Source: Bacteroidia bacterium
GTDB lineage: Bacteria > Bacteroidota > Bacteroidia > Flavobacteriales_E > Vicingaceae
Assembly: GCA_030433355.1 (NCBI GenBank)
Contig: JAUIMG010000002.1
Span: 124,001-188,000 of the forward strand
Direction: 5' to 3'
Length of the DNA stretch: 64,000 bases
Shown: one piece after another, positions 62,624 through 64,000 of the stretch
How positions within the stretch are numbered: the stretch's first letter is position 1
Layout: every line of letters starts with the position of its first letter
Notes under the pieces: model-generated
Told to the model about the DNA's origin: nothing
Database searches by the model: none
What the model saw: the letters and a program-made list of their open reading frames with translations, nothing else
Translations under genes and position numbers: made by a program

Positions 62624-63931
62624 ATGAAAAATGTTGTAGCAATAGTTGGTAGACCTAATGTTGGGAAATCTACTTTATTTAATAGAATTACTGAATCTAG
62701 AAAAGCCATTGTTGACGAAGCAAGCGGAGTTACCAGAGATAGGCAGTATGGTATTGGTAAATGGGGAAAAAAGGAATTTACTTTAATAGATACCGGTGGA
62801 TATGTTAAAGGTTCAGAAGATGAGTTCGAGGCAGATATTAGAAAGCAAGTAGAAATTGCAATAGCAGAAGCTACTGTCTTGTTATTTGTAGTAGACGTAA
62901 CCGTAGGAATTACGGATTTAGACCAAAGAGTAGCTGATTTAATTAGAAGAGCTAATAAGCCCATTATTTTGGTCGTAAACAAGGTGGATAATCATGATCG
63001 GCAGTTAGAAGTAGCAGAATTCTACAGTTTTGGTTTTGATAATTTGTTTACTGTTTCAAGTATTAATGGGGCAGGTACAGGAGATTTATTGGATGAAGTA
63101 AATAAGTACCTAGAAGAAACACCTGAGGAAGAAGGTTCAGATATTCCTCGGATTGCTATTGTAGGGAGACCAAATGTTGGAAAATCATCTTTTCTAAATA
63201 CGTTAATTGGAGAAGAAAGGAATATTGTTACACCAATTGCAGGTACTACTAGAGATGCCGTAGGAACTCATTATAAAGCCTTCGATTTTGACTTTATTTT
63301 AACAGATACTGCAGGCTTAAGGAAAAAAGGAAAGGTAGATGAAGATATTGAGTTTTATTCTGTTATGCGAACCATAAGAGCAATTGAAAACGCAGATGTT
63401 TGTGTTATTCTAATTGAAGCTTTTGAGGGCATGATGGCACAGGATATGAATATTTTTCAACTCGCCATTAAGAATAAGAAAGGGATAGTAATTATGGTAA
63501 ATAAGTGGGATTTGGTTCAAAACAAAGACCAGAATACCATGAAAGCATTTAAGGCAAAAATTGTTGAAAAAATAGCTCCTTTTACAGATGTTCCAATAAT
63601 ATTCACTTCAGTTACGGAAAAACAAAGAGTGCTAGAAGTTTTAAAAGCAGCGGTAAAAGTCTTTGAGAATAGAATTAAAAAAATTCCTACACATCAATTA
63701 AACAAGCTTCTTTTGCCAATTGTAGAGAATTCACCCCCACCAACAGTTAAGGGTAAGTTTATTAAAATAAAGTTTATTACTATGCTCCCAACTTACAAAC
63801 CAACCTTTGTTTTCTATTGTAATCATCCTCAATATATTAAAGAGCCTTACAAAAGGTTTGTAGAGAATAGATTAAGAGAGCTTTTTGATTTTACTGGAGT
63901 GCCAATTCAGTTATTTTTTAGAAAAAAATAA
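62624..63931 (+). CDS. der: ribosome biogenesis GTPase Der (EngA)
   Basis: 435 residues. Tandem GTPase domains: the first with GRPNVGKSTLFNR, DTGGYV and NKVDNH, the second with GRPNVGKSSFLNT, DTAGLRKKGK and NKWD. They are followed by a KH-like domain (~350-435, KIKFITMLPTYKPTFVFY in part, FVENRLRELFDF). Der acts in 50S subunit assembly. It is co-transcribed with era. The last codon is directly followed by an inverted repeat likely to be its terminator. Confidence 0.98.
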   Translation: MKNVVAIVGRPNVGKSTLFNRITESRKAIVDEASGVTRDRQYGIGKWGKKEFTLIDTGGYVKGSEDEFEADIRKQVEIAIAEATVLLFVVDVTVGITDLDQRVADLIRRANKPIILVVNKVDNHDRQLEVAEFYSFGFDNLFTVSSINGAGTGDLLDEVNKYLEETPEEEGSDIPRIAIVGRPNVGKSSFLNTLIGEERNIVTPIAGTTRDAVGTHYKAFDFDFILTDTAGLRKKGKVDEDIEFYSVMRTIRAIENADVCVILIEAFEGMMAQDMNIFQLAIKNKKGIVIMVNKWDLVQNKDQNTMKAFKAKIVEKIAPFTDVPIIFTSVTEKQRVLEVLKAAVKVFENRIKKIPTHQLNKLLLPIVENSPPPTVKGKFIKIKFITMLPTYKPTFVFYCNHPQYIKEPYKRFVENRLRELFDFTGVPIQLFFRKK

Positions 63932-63954
63932 AGGGAAAGCTATAGCTTTCCCTT
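63931..63954 (+). terminator. probable terminator hairpin after der
   Basis: A perfect 12-bp inverted repeat AAGGGAAAGCTA/TAGCTTTCCCTT (63931-63954) starts on the last base of the der stop. The following T tract is interrupted (TTT then AAG), so termination may be inefficient. Nothing recognisable follows up to position 64000. Confidence 0.65.
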
Positions 63955-64000
63955 TAAGAATTGAAATGCATTTTTTATTTAGTTAAACGCGGCTTTAATC

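Noticed and set aside
62500-62982. 160-codon open frame on the minus strand over the era-der junction
   Set aside because: It is antisense to the conserved KH domain of Era and G1 domain of Der, with no credible start context or domain.

Overview
The window is AT-rich chromosomal DNA from a member of the Bacteroidota (Flavobacteriales/Cytophagales-like, probably marine or environmental; the order cannot be fixed from this piece). The evidence is the type IX secretion translocon gene sprA, two secreted proteins with type A C-terminal sorting domains, an alternative complex III operon, the gene neighbourhood maeB-ruvA-sprA-gcvH-tonB, TAnnTTTG promoter elements of the Bacteroidota type, and almost no Shine-Dalgarno sequences. 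There is no sign of prophage, insertion sequence, integron or CRISPR array. Gene density is very high: no stretch over about 190 bases lacks a gene or RNA.

Layout. 1-3843: a truncated DUF2723 membrane protein, tRNA-Gln and a TPR/SpoIIE-type phosphatase. 3946-9546: a tight six-gene operon (DUF547, AhpD-like protein, ArsS-type radical SAM protein, DUF2064 glycosyltransferase, a purine nucleoside phosphorylase-family enzyme, a GT-C membrane glycosyltransferase) that resembles arsenosugar-biosynthesis loci. 9531-11088: a GH113-like lipoprotein, tRNA-Arg and a SPOR protein, all on the minus strand with 8-base gaps. 11275-22368: the respiratory operon actABCDEF-coxBA (quinol to cytochrome c to oxygen), closed by a strong terminator. 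22422-25189: an outer-membrane protein, ruvB, queG and a 62-residue conserved-looking protein. 25293-29656 (minus): an envelope/redox operon of a TlpA-like thioredoxin, DUF6029 protein, Omp28-like lipoprotein, beta-barrel and UbiX. 29744-31225: a type IX secreted protein and a sirtuin. 31299-43275: maeB, ruvA, sprA, gcvH and an unusual tonB. 43343-50563: a solute-binding protein, a coiled-coil lipoprotein, an M20 hydrolase, a half-size TauE/SafE protein, a large pseudo-peptidase/propeller/barrel protein and an MBL hydrolase. 50565-54815 (minus): UbiA-like protein, kynureninase, kynurenine monooxygenase and a barrel protein. 54951-59880: gcvP and a large type IX secreted protein. 59960-63931: mlaF/mlaE, initiator tRNA, era and der.

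Most of the window is housekeeping or envelope biology. The most interesting reading is in the arsenosugar-like operon. The nucleoside phosphorylase next to ArsS appears to carry an Asp at the base-recognition position and a hydrophobic residue in place of the His that contacts the ribose 5'-OH. This is the combination found in 5'-methylthioadenosine phosphorylase, and it is what would be expected of an enzyme that removes adenine from a 5'-modified (for example 5'-dimethylarsinoyl) deoxyadenosine. Second is a TonB protein carrying an unrecognised ~155-residue N-terminal domain before its usual start.
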